A DNA stretch of 64,000 nucleotides from an uncultured Parabacteroides sp. GTDB lineage: Bacteria; Bacteroidota; Bacteroidia; Bacteroidales; Tannerellaceae. The stretch's first letter is position 1. Every line of letters begins with the position of its first letter. The DNA lies in the NCBI GenBank assembly GCA_900552465.1, contig URZO01000002.1, positions 62,001-126,000 on the forward strand. Direction: 5' to 3'. This document shows positions 53,951-63,499 of this stretch, piece after piece. The position numbers and the translations under genes were made by a program. The notes beneath the pieces are model-generated. The model was not told the DNA's origin and did not search any database. It was given only the letters and a program-made list of their open reading frames with translations.

Positions 53951-55249
53951 ATGAAACAATATAATACGTCCAAGAAAAAGAAAAAAATCTCCTTTCCTCT
54001 TTATATGCAGATACTTGCAGGGATGATTATCGGTGTGATTATCGGGATTGCCGCCATACAAGTCAATAGCGAAAAGTTCATACAAGACTGGATCCGGCCT
54101 TGGGGACAAATCTTTATCCGCCTGCTGCAACTGATTGCGATTCCGCTAGTGTTTATTTCGCTTATCAAAGGCGTTACGGGGTTGAAAGACATCAGTAAGT
54201 TTTCCCGCATTGGAGGAAAAACGGTTCTTATTTACTTAGGGACAACGCTTGTTGCCGTACTGATCGGGCTTTTTATGGGACTGACCGTAAAGCCCGGCAA
54301 GCTGGTCAACCGGGAACAGGTTGCCCACTTGCAGGAAAACTACCAGTCGATTGTCGAGGAGAAAAAGCAGGCGGCGGTGGAGACGCATGACAAAGGTCCG
54401 CTTCACTTCCTGAATGATATCGTACCGAATAATATTGTCAGTGCGACGGCAGACAACTCGAAGATGTTGCAGGTGATCTTCTTCGCCATCTTCTTCGGAA
54501 TAGCGGCACTGGCCGTTCCGGCGGATAAGATAGCTCCGGTCACCGCTTTGTTCGACGGGTTGAATGATGTCATACTCCGCATGGTGGATTATATCATCAA
54601 GTTTGCCCCTTGGGGAGTCGCGGCGTTAATGGCGGGACTGGTAACGGATTTCAATGGGGATGCCAGCATATTCAGTGCCTTAGGCGTATATGCATTGACT
54701 GTCGTCGCGGCAATGTTCGTCCTGGTGCTGGGCTTCTATCCGGTGCTGATACACTTCTTCACGAACATACATTTTAAGGATTTCATACGCACCTTGTATC
54801 CGGTCCAGCTGTTCGCTTTCACGACCAGCAGCAGTGCGGCTACTCTTCCGGTCACTATGGAGACGGTGGAAAGGGATCTGTATGTCTCGCAAGAGGTCAG
54901 TTCGTTCGTCCTGCCTGTCGGGACAACTATCAATATGGACGGAACTTCCTGTTATCAGTCCATCGCCATCCTGTTTATCGCACAGGTGTTAGGGATTGAC
55001 CTCAGCCTGACACAACTGTGCATAATTGTCGCCATGACCATCCTCTCCTCCATCGGGACGCCTGCCATTCCGGGAGGAAGCTATGTGATTCTCACGATGG
55101 TACTGACATCGGTCGGCATCCCGGCAGAAGGGCTGGCACTGATACTCGGCATAGACCGCCCGTTGGATATGCTCCGCACGGCAGTCAACGTCACAGGAGA
55201 TGCTGCGGTCGCAACGATTGTCGACCGAAGCACGGATTTTAGTAAGTGA
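53951..55249 (+). CDS. Dicarboxylate/amino acid:cation symporter (DAACS/GltP-like)
   Basis: The 432-residue membrane protein has eight helices plus two hairpins. It carries the serine-rich hairpin TTSSSAATLPVTMETV and the NMDGT motif (TTINMDGTSCYQSIA) that bind substrate and sodium, and the second hairpin SSIGTPAIPGGSYVI. It should import glutamate, aspartate or C4-dicarboxylates with Na+ or H+. I chose the ATG at 53951 because the 30 residues of the longer frame are not family-like. Confidence 0.93.
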   Translation: MKQYNTSKKKKKISFPLYMQILAGMIIGVIIGIAAIQVNSEKFIQDWIRPWGQIFIRLLQLIAIPLVFISLIKGVTGLKDISKFSRIGGKTVLIYLGTTLVAVLIGLFMGLTVKPGKLVNREQVAHLQENYQSIVEEKKQAAVETHDKGPLHFLNDIVPNNIVSATADNSKMLQVIFFAIFFGIAALAVPADKIAPVTALFDGLNDVILRMVDYIIKFAPWGVAALMAGLVTDFNGDASIFSALGVYALTVVAAMFVLVLGFYPVLIHFFTNIHFKDFIRTLYPVQLFAFTTSSSAATLPVTMETVERDLYVSQEVSSFVLPVGTTINMDGTSCYQSIAILFIAQVLGIDLSLTQLCIIVAMTILSSIGTPAIPGGSYVILTMVLTSVGIPAEGLALILGIDRPLDMLRTAVNVTGDAAVATIVDRSTDFSK

Positions 55250-56510
55250 ACCGGATGCCGAACTGGAAAGTAAAGGTAAACGGATGCGCCGTCCGGATGC
55301 TTTCAAAGCGGATGCTACTATTGCGGGACTGAGGATTCAGGTTGTAGTAGTAGCTTACCCCCGGTTCGATGAACAGCGAGAGCGGACGGCGAAGTTCCGC
55401 CTGCATACCGGCAGCGGCATTCCAGGAAGGTTGCCAGCGGTTGATATGCAGATGCATGCCCGTCTTCTTTGCCGATATGCAATATTCGATCATTCCTCCA
55501 CCGGAAGCATAGAAAGAAAGATTCTTCCTTTTATAGAAAGTCCAGCTGAGTTTTAACGGCACACCGATATAATGCAGCTTTTGGGAGCCCTCATAAGTCG
55601 TCTTCTCTTCCAGGATTTCCGAATACAGATAGGTATAAGACAAGCCTGTTTCCAGCGCAAGCCGGGGCGTGATGTACGTGCGTGCGGAAAGACCGACCGT
55701 AATCGGCAGGTGATGCCGATAATAATAGTCCGTCGTAAAGTTACCCGAACCACCGTTGCCACCGCCGATAGCCGCTTTTGTCGGAAGTTCCTCTGACGGT
55801 TTATCGCCCGGCTTTTCCGGTTTATCGTCGGGATTCGGACGCGGTCCCGGACCTGAAACCAAGTCATCGTAATGCTCAAGGCCCCCTCCCATATTCGTCA
55901 CATTATTGCTGCCGGTCTGAATGCCGAAAGCAACGCGGTTAAAATCGAACACCTTCTTCTTTTCCTCTATATGGCGATACGGAATACCGTTCCGTCTTTC
56001 CGGCTGCGGACCGGAATCTTTATGGACGGGACGAGGCGTTTCCGCCTGTCCGACACTGTCTTCTGCGGATTCGGCAACCAAGACTTCCATTGCAGGCAAA
56101 TCGACCGGAGACAACTCCGGCATCAGGCTGTCCATAATCTGTATATAGGGGAAGAAGCGGGCTTGGGCGGGCTTCTCCGGAATCTCTTCCTGCGGCAAAG
56201 CGGGCACCGTGTTTTCCTCTTTTGTCGGAGGCGCGACAACAGGACGTTCCGCCACAACCGTCTGCGGTTCCTCACGGCGGAAGACGACAACCGATATCAT
56301 CAGACACAACAGGGCGACAGCCGCCACAGCCGCCGTCCAGCGATACAGCCTGCGGCGAACGGGCTTCACCGCTACCGCCGACGCATCCTGTTCAGGCAAG
56401 AGCGCAGGAAGTTCTGCCTCCAGCTTTTCCCAGCCGTCCCTGCGGAGAGGAAGATGAAACTCACCTTCCCGGTCGCGAAGCATTTGCAGTATGTCATTCT
56501 TGTCGTTCAT
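55239..56510 (-). CDS. Fusion of anti-sigma-like cytoplasmic segment, inner-membrane helix and outer-membrane beta-barrel
   Basis: The 423-residue protein has a polar cytoplasmic part (about 1-55), one membrane helix (about 57-77: RWTAAVAAVALLCLMISVVVF) and a long Pro/Glu-rich periplasmic linker (about 80-190). A Gly/Pro-rich segment follows, then a beta-barrel of about 180 residues (TVGLSARTYITPRLALETG, LHYIGVPLKLSWTF, FSFQFGIRF-like end). The barrel resembles small PorT/OmpW-type barrels. It lies 6 bases after an ECF sigma gene, where an anti-sigma factor is expected. One chain spanning both membranes could sense the outer membrane directly; this is inference. It converges with the symporter gene (11-base overlap). 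Confidence 0.8.
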   Translation of the reverse strand: MNDKNDILQMLRDREGEFHLPLRRDGWEKLEAELPALLPEQDASAVAVKPVRRRLYRWTAAVAAVALLCLMISVVVFRREEPQTVVAERPVVAPPTKEENTVPALPQEEIPEKPAQARFFPYIQIMDSLMPELSPVDLPAMEVLVAESAEDSVGQAETPRPVHKDSGPQPERRNGIPYRHIEEKKKVFDFNRVAFGIQTGSNNVTNMGGGLEHYDDLVSGPGPRPNPDDKPEKPGDKPSEELPTKAAIGGGNGGSGNFTTDYYYRHHLPITVGLSARTYITPRLALETGLSYTYLYSEILEEKTTYEGSQKLHYIGVPLKLSWTFYKRKNLSFYASGGGMIEYCISAKKTGMHLHINRWQPSWNAAAGMQAELRRPLSLFIEPGVSYYYNLNPQSRNSSIRFESIRTAHPFTFTFQFGIRFTY

Positions 56511-56516
56511 GTCTGT

Positions 56517-57065
56517 CTATTCGGTTTTCTTTAATTGTTCTCTGATACGGCCGGCCAGCAGGCGGCGTGCACGGTTCAGTTGGGAGGCCGACGACGCTTC
56601 GTTGATATGCAGGCTGTGCGCAATCTCCTTATGGCTCCAGCGTTCAAACACATATAAGTTGAATACGGTACGATAACCGGGAGGCAACTCCGCCACAAAC
56701 GCCATCAGGATATCCATCGACAGGCCGTTGGCGTCCGGTTCCTCTTCGTCCGGCAATTCCGGCAGTTCATCCAGCGGCAGGCCGTCGCGGAGCAGGTCTT
56801 TACGACGAAGGTATTCCAGCGAAACATTGGCAAACACCCGGCTCAGCCAGGCGCGCAGGCTCCCTTCGCCCCTATAAGTAAAAGATGAAATGGATGAGAA
56901 GACCTTCAGAAAACCGTCGTGCAGGAGGTCGTGGGCCGTCTCCTCATCGCCGGCATAGCGATAGCACAGGCATAGCATCCTCTCCGCAAAGCGCTCATAC
57001 AGCTCCTTGCGGGCAAGATTGTCTCCGGTCTTGCATCTATCGGTCAACTCCGTTTCTGTCATCAA
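56517..57065 (-). CDS. ECF sigma factor upstream of the barrel fusion
   Basis: The 182-residue sigma factor has region 2 (YRYAGDEETAHDLLHDGFLKVFS, LRAWLSRVFANVSLEYLRR) and region 4 (VFERWSHKEIAHSLHINEASSASQLNRAR). It is distinct from the two other ECF sigmas in the window. Its stop lies 6 bases before the fusion gene, so the two are co-transcribed and likely a regulator pair. Confidence 0.93.
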   Translation of the reverse strand: MMTETELTDRCKTGDNLARKELYERFAERMLCLCYRYAGDEETAHDLLHDGFLKVFSSISSFTYRGEGSLRAWLSRVFANVSLEYLRRKDLLRDGLPLDELPELPDEEEPDANGLSMDILMAFVAELPPGYRTVFNLYVFERWSHKEIAHSLHINEASSASQLNRARRLLAGRIREQLKKTE

Positions 57066-57146
57066 ATCTTATAGTGCTTTTAAAGGTAAATGCAGGTTTG
57101 CATGAAACCTTGCACGAAGGAAGGAAAAAAAATTCATCCGAAGGGG

Positions 57147-57203
57147 AAAAAGTTTCATTACTATGAAACTAAAGTTTCACCACTAAGAAAATGGTGAAAC
57201 TTT
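57147..57203 (-). terminator. Tandem hairpin terminator of the RND efflux operon
   Basis: On the minus strand a 12-bp stem (AAAGTTTCACCA with TGGTGAAACTTT) is followed by an 8-bp stem AGTTTCAT/ATGAAACT and five T. It begins 39 bases beyond the TolC-like gene stop. Confidence 0.8.
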
Positions 57204-57241
57204 TTGAGGGAATAGCCACAGTCTGCAAGACTGTTTGGATT

Positions 57242-58423
57242 TTACAACCGGAATTTATACAGCTGCGCCATTACCTTCTGATACTCGTTCTGCAGCTGCA
57301 TGTAATTCTGCAAGCTCTGGTAGAGCGTGGTGACGTCGACAAAATATTCGATCATGGAGATCTGCCCTGCCTGGATTGCCTTGTTCAGCAACGCCAGGTT
57401 GTTCTGGCTTTTCAGCACATCGCTATATTCGTCGATCGAGGTTTTCAGGGCGAGCGACTGGTTATAGAGGCGGAGCAATTCATTCTCGACCGTCGTCGTC
57501 GTGCTTTCCAGCTGCAAGTCGGTGTAAAGGCTTTGCGCCTTTGCCTGCTTCACATTGTTGCGGTTGGAGAAGAGGGGAATGCTGATGCCGACCAGGAAAC
57601 CGTTGAAGCGTTGTCCTCCGGTTGCCGTATTCAGACGGTAACCCAACTCGAAGCCGGGCAGGTTCAGCGATTTGCTGACGCTGAGCTGGCGCAGGGCGGC
57701 GGCCTTCTCGCTTTGCAGGGAAAGCAACTGGCGGTCGGCGGGAACCGCTTCCTGTTTCAGGTCGACGAACGACTGCGGGGCTTCCACCGGAAGATAAGCC
57801 GTGTCGGTGAAATTGATCGCGATACCGCCGTTCAACATCGCTAATTCGTGCAGCTTGGCTACGCGGGCGGCTTCGTTCATGCGGGCTTCGTTCTTCGCGT
57901 TGAGCAGTTCGAGGTCGATTTTGTTTACTTCGAGCACGTTGGCATCGCCGTTTTGCAACCGTGTCGCATAGAGGGCGGAGAGTTGTTCGGCATTCTGCCG
58001 GCGGGTGTCCAGCAAGTTCTTCTGCTGGTTCAGCAAGATCAGATCGAGGCAGACTTCCTTGGCTTGCAACAGGATTTGCTGGCGGATTTCGGCCCCTTGC
58101 CGGTCGAATCCCTCTCCTTTCGCCTGCGACAGTTTATTCTTCTGCACATAGACGGAAGGGAAATCGAAAGACTGGGAAGCGACCAGCTCGCCCTGTATGC
58201 CCATTCCCTCCTTATTCCCATACTGGTGCGTATAGGAGACGGACGGGTCGGGCAGGTTATTATCCAGCCGTGCTTCTATCTTCCGGGCCGTCACCAACTG
58301 GTGGTTTGCCTGCAACTCCTTGTTATTGGCCTCGACGCTGCGAAGGACCTCCTCGATGGAGGTCTGCGCTCCGGCGGTCATAACGGAGGAAAGCAATGCT
58401 ATTGTGAATATGAATCGTTTCAT
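57242..58423 (-). CDS. TolC/CusC-family outer-membrane channel
   Basis: The 393-residue protein has a signal peptide (residues 1-19) and two outer-membrane efflux protein repeats (SLEEVLRSVEANN-like start, LNLPGFELGYRLN middle). It is slightly short for the family. As the last gene of the RND operon it should provide the exit duct. Its start overlaps the RND gene stop by 4 bases. Confidence 0.93.
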   Translation of the reverse strand: MKRFIFTIALLSSVMTAGAQTSIEEVLRSVEANNKELQANHQLVTARKIEARLDNNLPDPSVSYTHQYGNKEGMGIQGELVASQSFDFPSVYVQKNKLSQAKGEGFDRQGAEIRQQILLQAKEVCLDLILLNQQKNLLDTRRQNAEQLSALYATRLQNGDANVLEVNKIDLELLNAKNEARMNEAARVAKLHELAMLNGGIAINFTDTAYLPVEAPQSFVDLKQEAVPADRQLLSLQSEKAAALRQLSVSKSLNLPGFELGYRLNTATGGQRFNGFLVGISIPLFSNRNNVKQAKAQSLYTDLQLESTTTTVENELLRLYNQSLALKTSIDEYSDVLKSQNNLALLNKAIQAGQISMIEYFVDVTTLYQSLQNYMQLQNEYQKVMAQLYKFRL

Positions 58424-61400
58424 TCTTTATCTTCTTTATTCATTAATAAATAAACAATCGGGATGATGAAGCCGTTCAGGAAGGTGGATGTCAGCAAACC
58501 TCCCAGGATGACGGTTGCCATCGGGCTCTGTATCTCGTTGCCGGGCAGGTCGCCGTTCAAGGCAAGCGGAATCAGGGCAAGGGCCGAACTGAGCGCCGTC
58601 ATCAGGATCGGGTTCAGACGGTCCAGGGAACCTTGCACGACAGCTTGCTTTAACGGCATATTCTCGACTGTCCGGAGATGTGTATAATGGCTGATCAGCA
58701 ACATACCGTTACGGGTGGCAATCCCGAACAGGGAGATGAAACCGATGATCGCAGGAATACTCACCTCGCCGGAAGTCAGCTTCAGGATAAACACGCCGCC
58801 GATCAACGCCAACGGCAGGTTCAGCAAAACGATTCCGCTCTCCTTCGCATCCTTAAACTCGTTATAAAGTAGCAGGAAGATGACAAGCAAGGACATCAAC
58901 GACGTAAACAACAGCGTACGGCTGGCGGCCTGCTCGCTCTCGAACTGTCCGCCGTATTCGATATGATAGCCTTCGGGCAACTGAATGGAGGCGTCCACCT
59001 TTTGCTGGATCTCATTCACGACGCTACGGAGGTCACGCTCGGAGACGTTGCCGCTGATCACGATCTTGCGCTGGACATTCTCGCGGTTAATCGTGTTCGG
59101 ACCTGTCACTGAACGGATCTCGGCGACATAGCTCAACGGCACTTTCTTCCCTCCGGCATCGATCATCAGGTTACGGATATCCTCCATCGTCGCACGGCTC
59201 CCGTCGGAAGTCTTGACCGTCAGGTCGAACGTCTTGCCGTCGTCATAGACCTGGCTGACGGCTTCACCGCCCAGCATGACATTCACATATTCTTCAAATT
59301 CCGGCAAAGAGATGCCGTATTGTGCCATCAACTCGCGTTTCGGCGTGATGGTAAGCTGCGGGCGTTCGATTTGCTGCTCCACTTTCAAGTCCACCAGGCC
59401 GGGGATGCCCTGAATGGGTTCCTTGATCTGGTTGCCGACCGTAAACATCAGGTTCAGGTCCGTACCGAACAGCTTGATTGCGATATTCGCTTCCGTACCG
59501 GAAAGCATTGCATCGATACGGTGGGAAATCGGCTGTCCGATTTCGATATTGGCGCCACTGATAGTCGACAGCTTCTTGCGGACATCGTTCATGACGGCGT
59601 CGCGGCTACGGTCTTTCAGGATGAAAGGAGCCTCGATCTCGGACACGTTCACGCCCAGGGCGTGTTCGTCCAGCTCAGCGCGTCCGGTCTTGCGGGCAAC
59701 CGTCTGTATCTCGGGAACCTGCATCAGCAATTCTTCCGCGCGGCGTCCCATCTTGTTCGATTCGTCTAAGGAGATACCCGGAAGGGAACTGACGTTAATC
59801 GTGAACGAGCCTTCGTTAAACGGTGGCAGGAAGCTGCGTCCCAACGTAAAGAAGGTCCCCAGCGCGACAACGAACAGGGCTATCGTACAGCCCAGCACAA
59901 TCTTCTTATGCGCTAACGCTCCGTTCAGCGCCTTTGCGTATACACCTTTCAGCTTACGGGCCACCCAGGCTTCTTTCTCTACGCTCTTATCCGTTGCCTT
60001 CCGGTTCAGCAGGTAGCTACACAGCACCGGAGTCAAGGTCAACGCCACAACCGTAGAGGCAAACAACGCCACGATAAAGGCGATCCCCAGCGGAACCAAC
60101 ATACGTCCCTCCATCCCGTGCAGGAAGAAAAGGGGCACGAAGCTGACCACGATAATCAACGTCGAATTAAGAATCGGCATACGCACCTCGCGGGAAGCGT
60201 CGAACACGACATCCAGAATGGAACGTTGCTCGGCGGGCGGCAGCAAGCGGTTCTCGCGTATTCGTTTATAGACATTCTCCACGTCGACAATCGCATCATC
60301 CACCAACGAACCGATCGCAATCGCCATACCGCCCAGACTCATGGTGTTTATGGTCAATCCCATATAGTGCAGCGCCAGAATGGAAACCAACAGGGAAAGA
60401 GGAAGGGCAACCAGCGAAATCACCGTCGTACGGATATTCATCAGGAAGAGGAAAAGGACGATCACCACGAAAAAACTACCCTCGAACAAACTGTTCTTTA
60501 CGTTATTGATAGAACTGTCGATAAAGCGGCTTTGCCGGAAGATATCCGTCGAGACGTGCACATCGGCCGGCAAGTTCTTCTGCAAATCCGCCATAATCGC
60601 ATCCAACTTTTCTGTCAGGTCGATCGTACTGGTGTTCGGCTGCTTGGTGACCGTTATCAGCACAGCCGGTTTGGCCCGTTCGGAAGCCGTTCCGAGTTTC
60701 GGACTCTTACCGCCGATCTTCACCGTCGCCACATTCTCCAAGAGGACGGGGAAATCGCCGACAGTCTTTACGACTCCCTTCCCTATCTCTTCCGCCTTGG
60801 CTGTGGAGAGGACGCCCCGAATGATGTATTCGTTATCATATTCATAGAGGACACCCCCGTTGGCGTTTCGGTTCATATTGCGGGTCACGGTCAAGACTTC
60901 ATTCAGACTGACGCCGTAGTGCTTCATGCGAGCCGGATCGAGCAGTATCTGGTATTCCTTGATGTCTCCACCAATCACAGCCACCTGTGCTACACCGCCT
61001 GTCGAAAGCAGTCGCGGGCGGATCGTCCAGTCGGCAATCGTACGCAGGTCCATTTGGGTGGTAACGGCCGTCGAATCGTCAACCGTCAATCCGATAATCA
61101 TCATTTCTCCCAGGATGGAAGATTGCGGGCCCAGCGTCGGTTTCCCGACGTTCTCTGGCAAGCTTTCACCAACAACGGCCAGCTTCTCGGATACGATCTG
61201 GCGAGCCCGGTAAATATCCGTCCCCCAATCGAACTCAACCCAGACAACCGAAAAACCGGTCGTAGAGGATGAACGGACACGGCGCACATCCATCGCACCG
61301 TTCACAGCCGTTTCCACCGGGAAAGTAACCAGGCGTTCCACCTCTTCAGGCGCCATGCCATTTGCCTCCGTCATGATCACAACGGTCGGCGCATTCAAAT

Positions 61401-61521
61401 CCGGGAACACATCCACATCCGTATGGAATGCCGTATATGTTCCGGCAATCATCAGCAGCAGGGAACAAACCAATACAATCAGCCTGTTATGCAGCGAGTA
61501 ATATATTATCTTGTTCAGCAT
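58420..61521 (-). CDS. Heavy-metal RND efflux pump (CusA/CzcA-like)
   Basis: The 1,033-residue inner-membrane protein has the RND layout with 12 helices and two large periplasmic loops. The fourth-helix block reads GSLVDDAIVDVENVYKR, with two Asp of the proton relay, and the N terminus carries DVDVFPDLNAPTVVIMTEA, typical of CusA/CzcA. The metal cannot be named. It is the second gene of the operon adaptor-pump-channel, which is the usual order. Confidence 0.94.
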   Translation of the reverse strand: MLNKIIYYSLHNRLIVLVCSLLLMIAGTYTAFHTDVDVFPDLNAPTVVIMTEANGMAPEEVERLVTFPVETAVNGAMDVRRVRSSSTTGFSVVWVEFDWGTDIYRARQIVSEKLAVVGESLPENVGKPTLGPQSSILGEMMIIGLTVDDSTAVTTQMDLRTIADWTIRPRLLSTGGVAQVAVIGGDIKEYQILLDPARMKHYGVSLNEVLTVTRNMNRNANGGVLYEYDNEYIIRGVLSTAKAEEIGKGVVKTVGDFPVLLENVATVKIGGKSPKLGTASERAKPAVLITVTKQPNTSTIDLTEKLDAIMADLQKNLPADVHVSTDIFRQSRFIDSSINNVKNSLFEGSFFVVIVLFLFLMNIRTTVISLVALPLSLLVSILALHYMGLTINTMSLGGMAIAIGSLVDDAIVDVENVYKRIRENRLLPPAEQRSILDVVFDASREVRMPILNSTLIIVVSFVPLFFLHGMEGRMLVPLGIAFIVALFASTVVALTLTPVLCSYLLNRKATDKSVEKEAWVARKLKGVYAKALNGALAHKKIVLGCTIALFVVALGTFFTLGRSFLPPFNEGSFTINVSSLPGISLDESNKMGRRAEELLMQVPEIQTVARKTGRAELDEHALGVNVSEIEAPFILKDRSRDAVMNDVRKKLSTISGANIEIGQPISHRIDAMLSGTEANIAIKLFGTDLNLMFTVGNQIKEPIQGIPGLVDLKVEQQIERPQLTITPKRELMAQYGISLPEFEEYVNVMLGGEAVSQVYDDGKTFDLTVKTSDGSRATMEDIRNLMIDAGGKKVPLSYVAEIRSVTGPNTINRENVQRKIVISGNVSERDLRSVVNEIQQKVDASIQLPEGYHIEYGGQFESEQAASRTLLFTSLMSLLVIFLLLYNEFKDAKESGIVLLNLPLALIGGVFILKLTSGEVSIPAIIGFISLFGIATRNGMLLISHYTHLRTVENMPLKQAVVQGSLDRLNPILMTALSSALALIPLALNGDLPGNEIQSPMATVILGGLLTSTFLNGFIIPIVYLLMNKEDKE

Positions 61522-61543
61522 AGAAATAATTATTCAATTTGCC

Positions 61544-61607
61544 AATGTGTCAATATGCCAATGGCTACAGGATAAAGACATTCTATCCATTTGCATATTG
61601 GCACATT
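61544..61607. repeat. Intercistronic inverted repeat between adaptor and pump genes
   Basis: The 21-base arms at 61544-61564 and 61587-61607 are complementary except at two positions, around a 22-base loop. The sequence AATGTG.CAATATGC.AATGG shares its GGCATATTGGCACATT-like core with segments near 41686 and 42060, suggesting a dispersed element. Because it sits inside an operon (61522-61608) it could stabilise the upstream mRNA or dampen readthrough. Confidence 0.75.
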
Positions 61608-61608
61608 A

Positions 61609-62805
61609 TTAATGGTTGTGTGTATGTGCAGGAATAGCGTTAGAAGCAGAAGCTAACTTGATCTGGTATGCGCCTTCGGTCACGACTTCGTCACCGGCTT
61701 TCAAGCCGCTCAGGATCTGCACTTCGGAACCGTTATCGGCTCCTAACGTTACAGGTACTTTCTTATAGGCTTCCTCATGCTCGCGAACATAGACGGAATA
61801 GACACCCTGCTCCTCGATAAGTGCAGAGACGGGAACGCTTATCACATTTTGCAACGGTGCAGTAAGCAGATAGATTTCAACGAACGAACCAGGGATGATA
61901 GCCCCTTTATTGTCGAACTCGAACGTTACCGGCACATAAAACGAATTTACATCGGAGGCCTTTCCATACGAAAGCAGACGTCCGCGCAGGTCGGACAGTT
62001 TATAAGTCGCATTGTCATACGGCGTACGGAAATTAGCGGATTGCACGGAAGGCAGATAGTTATAATATTTCTCCGAAACCTCCGCACGCAACACCAAGCG
62101 GTTGTTCTGTGAGATAGTCGCCAATGGCTGGCCGACAGTCACATAATCACCCTCCTTCACTTGCAGATTCTTCAGATAACCATTTATCGGCGAAACGACA
62201 GAAACACCGTTAGCCGTCTGTTTTCCTGCAACAGCTTCCCAGGCGACTTTCGCATTCTCGTAATTCAAGCGGGCCTGTTCGAAATCTTTGGCAGAAACGA
62301 TCTTATCCCCTATCAGGGCTTCCATGCGTTCATATTCCTTCTTTGCGTTCTCATACGCATATTTAGCTTTGACTGCCACATTCCCGTCAGACAGTCCGCT
62401 GGAAGCAAGACTCAGGATCGCCTGTCCCTTGCGTACAGCCGCCCCGTCGACAAACGACAGGTTACCGAATGTCACCACACCGGGAACCGTAGCGACAACA
62501 GCCGACTCTTCTCCCTGGGCAGCCATCACACGGCCGCTTGTCTTGATCACATCCGTGAAAGCACCCGGTTCCACTTTATGAGTTTTCAACCCAACTGCTT
62601 CCGCAAGCGCCTTTTTAAAGGATATTTCCCCGGCATGTCCTCCACCGGCTTCTTCATGTGCATGATCATGCCCCTCATGATCGTGATCATGTCCTTCTTC
62701 ATGCTCGTGAGCTTCGTGTTCGTGCTCTCCGTAAGTCGCAGTATTCCCACTGCAACCCGCTAACAGGTAGGCGAAAATCACCCACACTAAATATATCTTC
62801 TTCAT
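61609..62805 (-). CDS. RND periplasmic adaptor (CusB-like) with His-rich N terminus
   Basis: The 398-residue lipoprotein (Cys18 in LLAGC) has a His/Asp/Glu-rich run (about residues 27-60, e.g. HEHEEGHDHDHEGHDHAHEE) that should bind metal ions. The membrane-fusion-protein core follows (VVATVPGVVTFGNLSFVDG, LVLRAEVSEKY, VQILSGLKAGDEVVTEGAY). It connects the RND pump to the TolC-like channel. The His-rich leader suggests metal capture from the periplasm before efflux. Confidence 0.93.
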   Translation of the reverse strand: MKKIYLVWVIFAYLLAGCSGNTATYGEHEHEAHEHEEGHDHDHEGHDHAHEEAGGGHAGEISFKKALAEAVGLKTHKVEPGAFTDVIKTSGRVMAAQGEESAVVATVPGVVTFGNLSFVDGAAVRKGQAILSLASSGLSDGNVAVKAKYAYENAKKEYERMEALIGDKIVSAKDFEQARLNYENAKVAWEAVAGKQTANGVSVVSPINGYLKNLQVKEGDYVTVGQPLATISQNNRLVLRAEVSEKYYNYLPSVQSANFRTPYDNATYKLSDLRGRLLSYGKASDVNSFYVPVTFEFDNKGAIIPGSFVEIYLLTAPLQNVISVPVSALIEEQGVYSVYVREHEEAYKKVPVTLGADNGSEVQILSGLKAGDEVVTEGAYQIKLASASNAIPAHTHNH

Positions 62806-62910
62806 TCTGATAGATTTGTCTAATGTATATTCGATAATAAATAAAAAGGATAGAAGGTTGCATCAAAAGTGGGAATTAACACTCTTGACACGACTTCACT
62901 CAATCATCAA

Positions 62911-63315
62911 TTATACATAGAACGGAGGCGCACGAAGCCCTGATGCAGATGTTATCCACGTATCATGCAGGGACTCAATGTAAAAGGACCGGTCTTTCTC
63001 AAACAACAGTTTATAGAATTCCGGAACGGGAGGGTTTATATAGTCAAAAAGTACAAGCAAAGGGAAAAGATACTGGCTCGCATCTCCATCCGTCGTATGC
63101 GAAAAGATAGAAGTATAGAGCGCAATGTTATGCCCGTTACAGCCGCAGTCATGCGACTCCGAACTGCCATGTCCGCCATGAGCTGCTTCGGTCGACAGCG
63201 ATTTATAGCACGGCAACCCGTTACTATGGTGATGATGCGGTACAACGACCGACAGTAGCACCACAACACTAACAAGCAACATCACATATTGATATATTTT
63301 CCGTTTCGCTCTCAT
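62911..63315 (-). CDS. Small His/Cys-rich membrane-anchored protein ahead of the efflux operon
   Basis: The 134-residue protein has an N-terminal hydrophobic segment (YQYVMLLVSVVVLLSVVV), followed by PHHHHSNGLPC and HGGHGSSESHDCGCNGH, likely metal ligands. It resembles the DUF6769 group found next to metal efflux genes. The ATG at 63315 is preferred over the longer frame from 63357, because TTG N20 TATTTTTG (63327-63357) forms a good promoter inside the extra region. It starts the run toward the adaptor gene, with about 105 bases between. Confidence 0.7.
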   Translation of the reverse strand: MRAKRKIYQYVMLLVSVVVLLSVVVPHHHHSNGLPCYKSLSTEAAHGGHGSSESHDCGCNGHNIALYTSIFSHTTDGDASQYLFPLLVLFDYINPPVPEFYKLLFEKDRSFYIESLHDTWITSASGLRAPPFYV

Positions 63316-63326
63316 ACTTAGTGACG

Positions 63327-63357
63327 CAAAAATAAGAAGTTTTTCATTACTGTGCAA
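63327..63357 (-). promoter_or_regulatory. Promoter of the small His/Cys-rich protein (TTG N20 TATTTTTG)
   Basis: On the minus strand TTG at 63355-63357 is followed by 20 bases and TATTTTTG (63327-63334), a good match to the -33/-7 Bacteroidetes promoter, 11 bases before the ATG at 63315. Confidence 0.6.
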
Positions 63358-63499
63358 TTATATGTCTAAAGAATAAGACTAATCTGACTCTCAGAATTAA
63401 CTTCCGATTCATTTTTATTTCATTTTTCGAAACAAAAGAACTCCTTTTTACGTTATAAGAGTAAATGCTACATATACATATTTAATAGGGAGAAATAAA

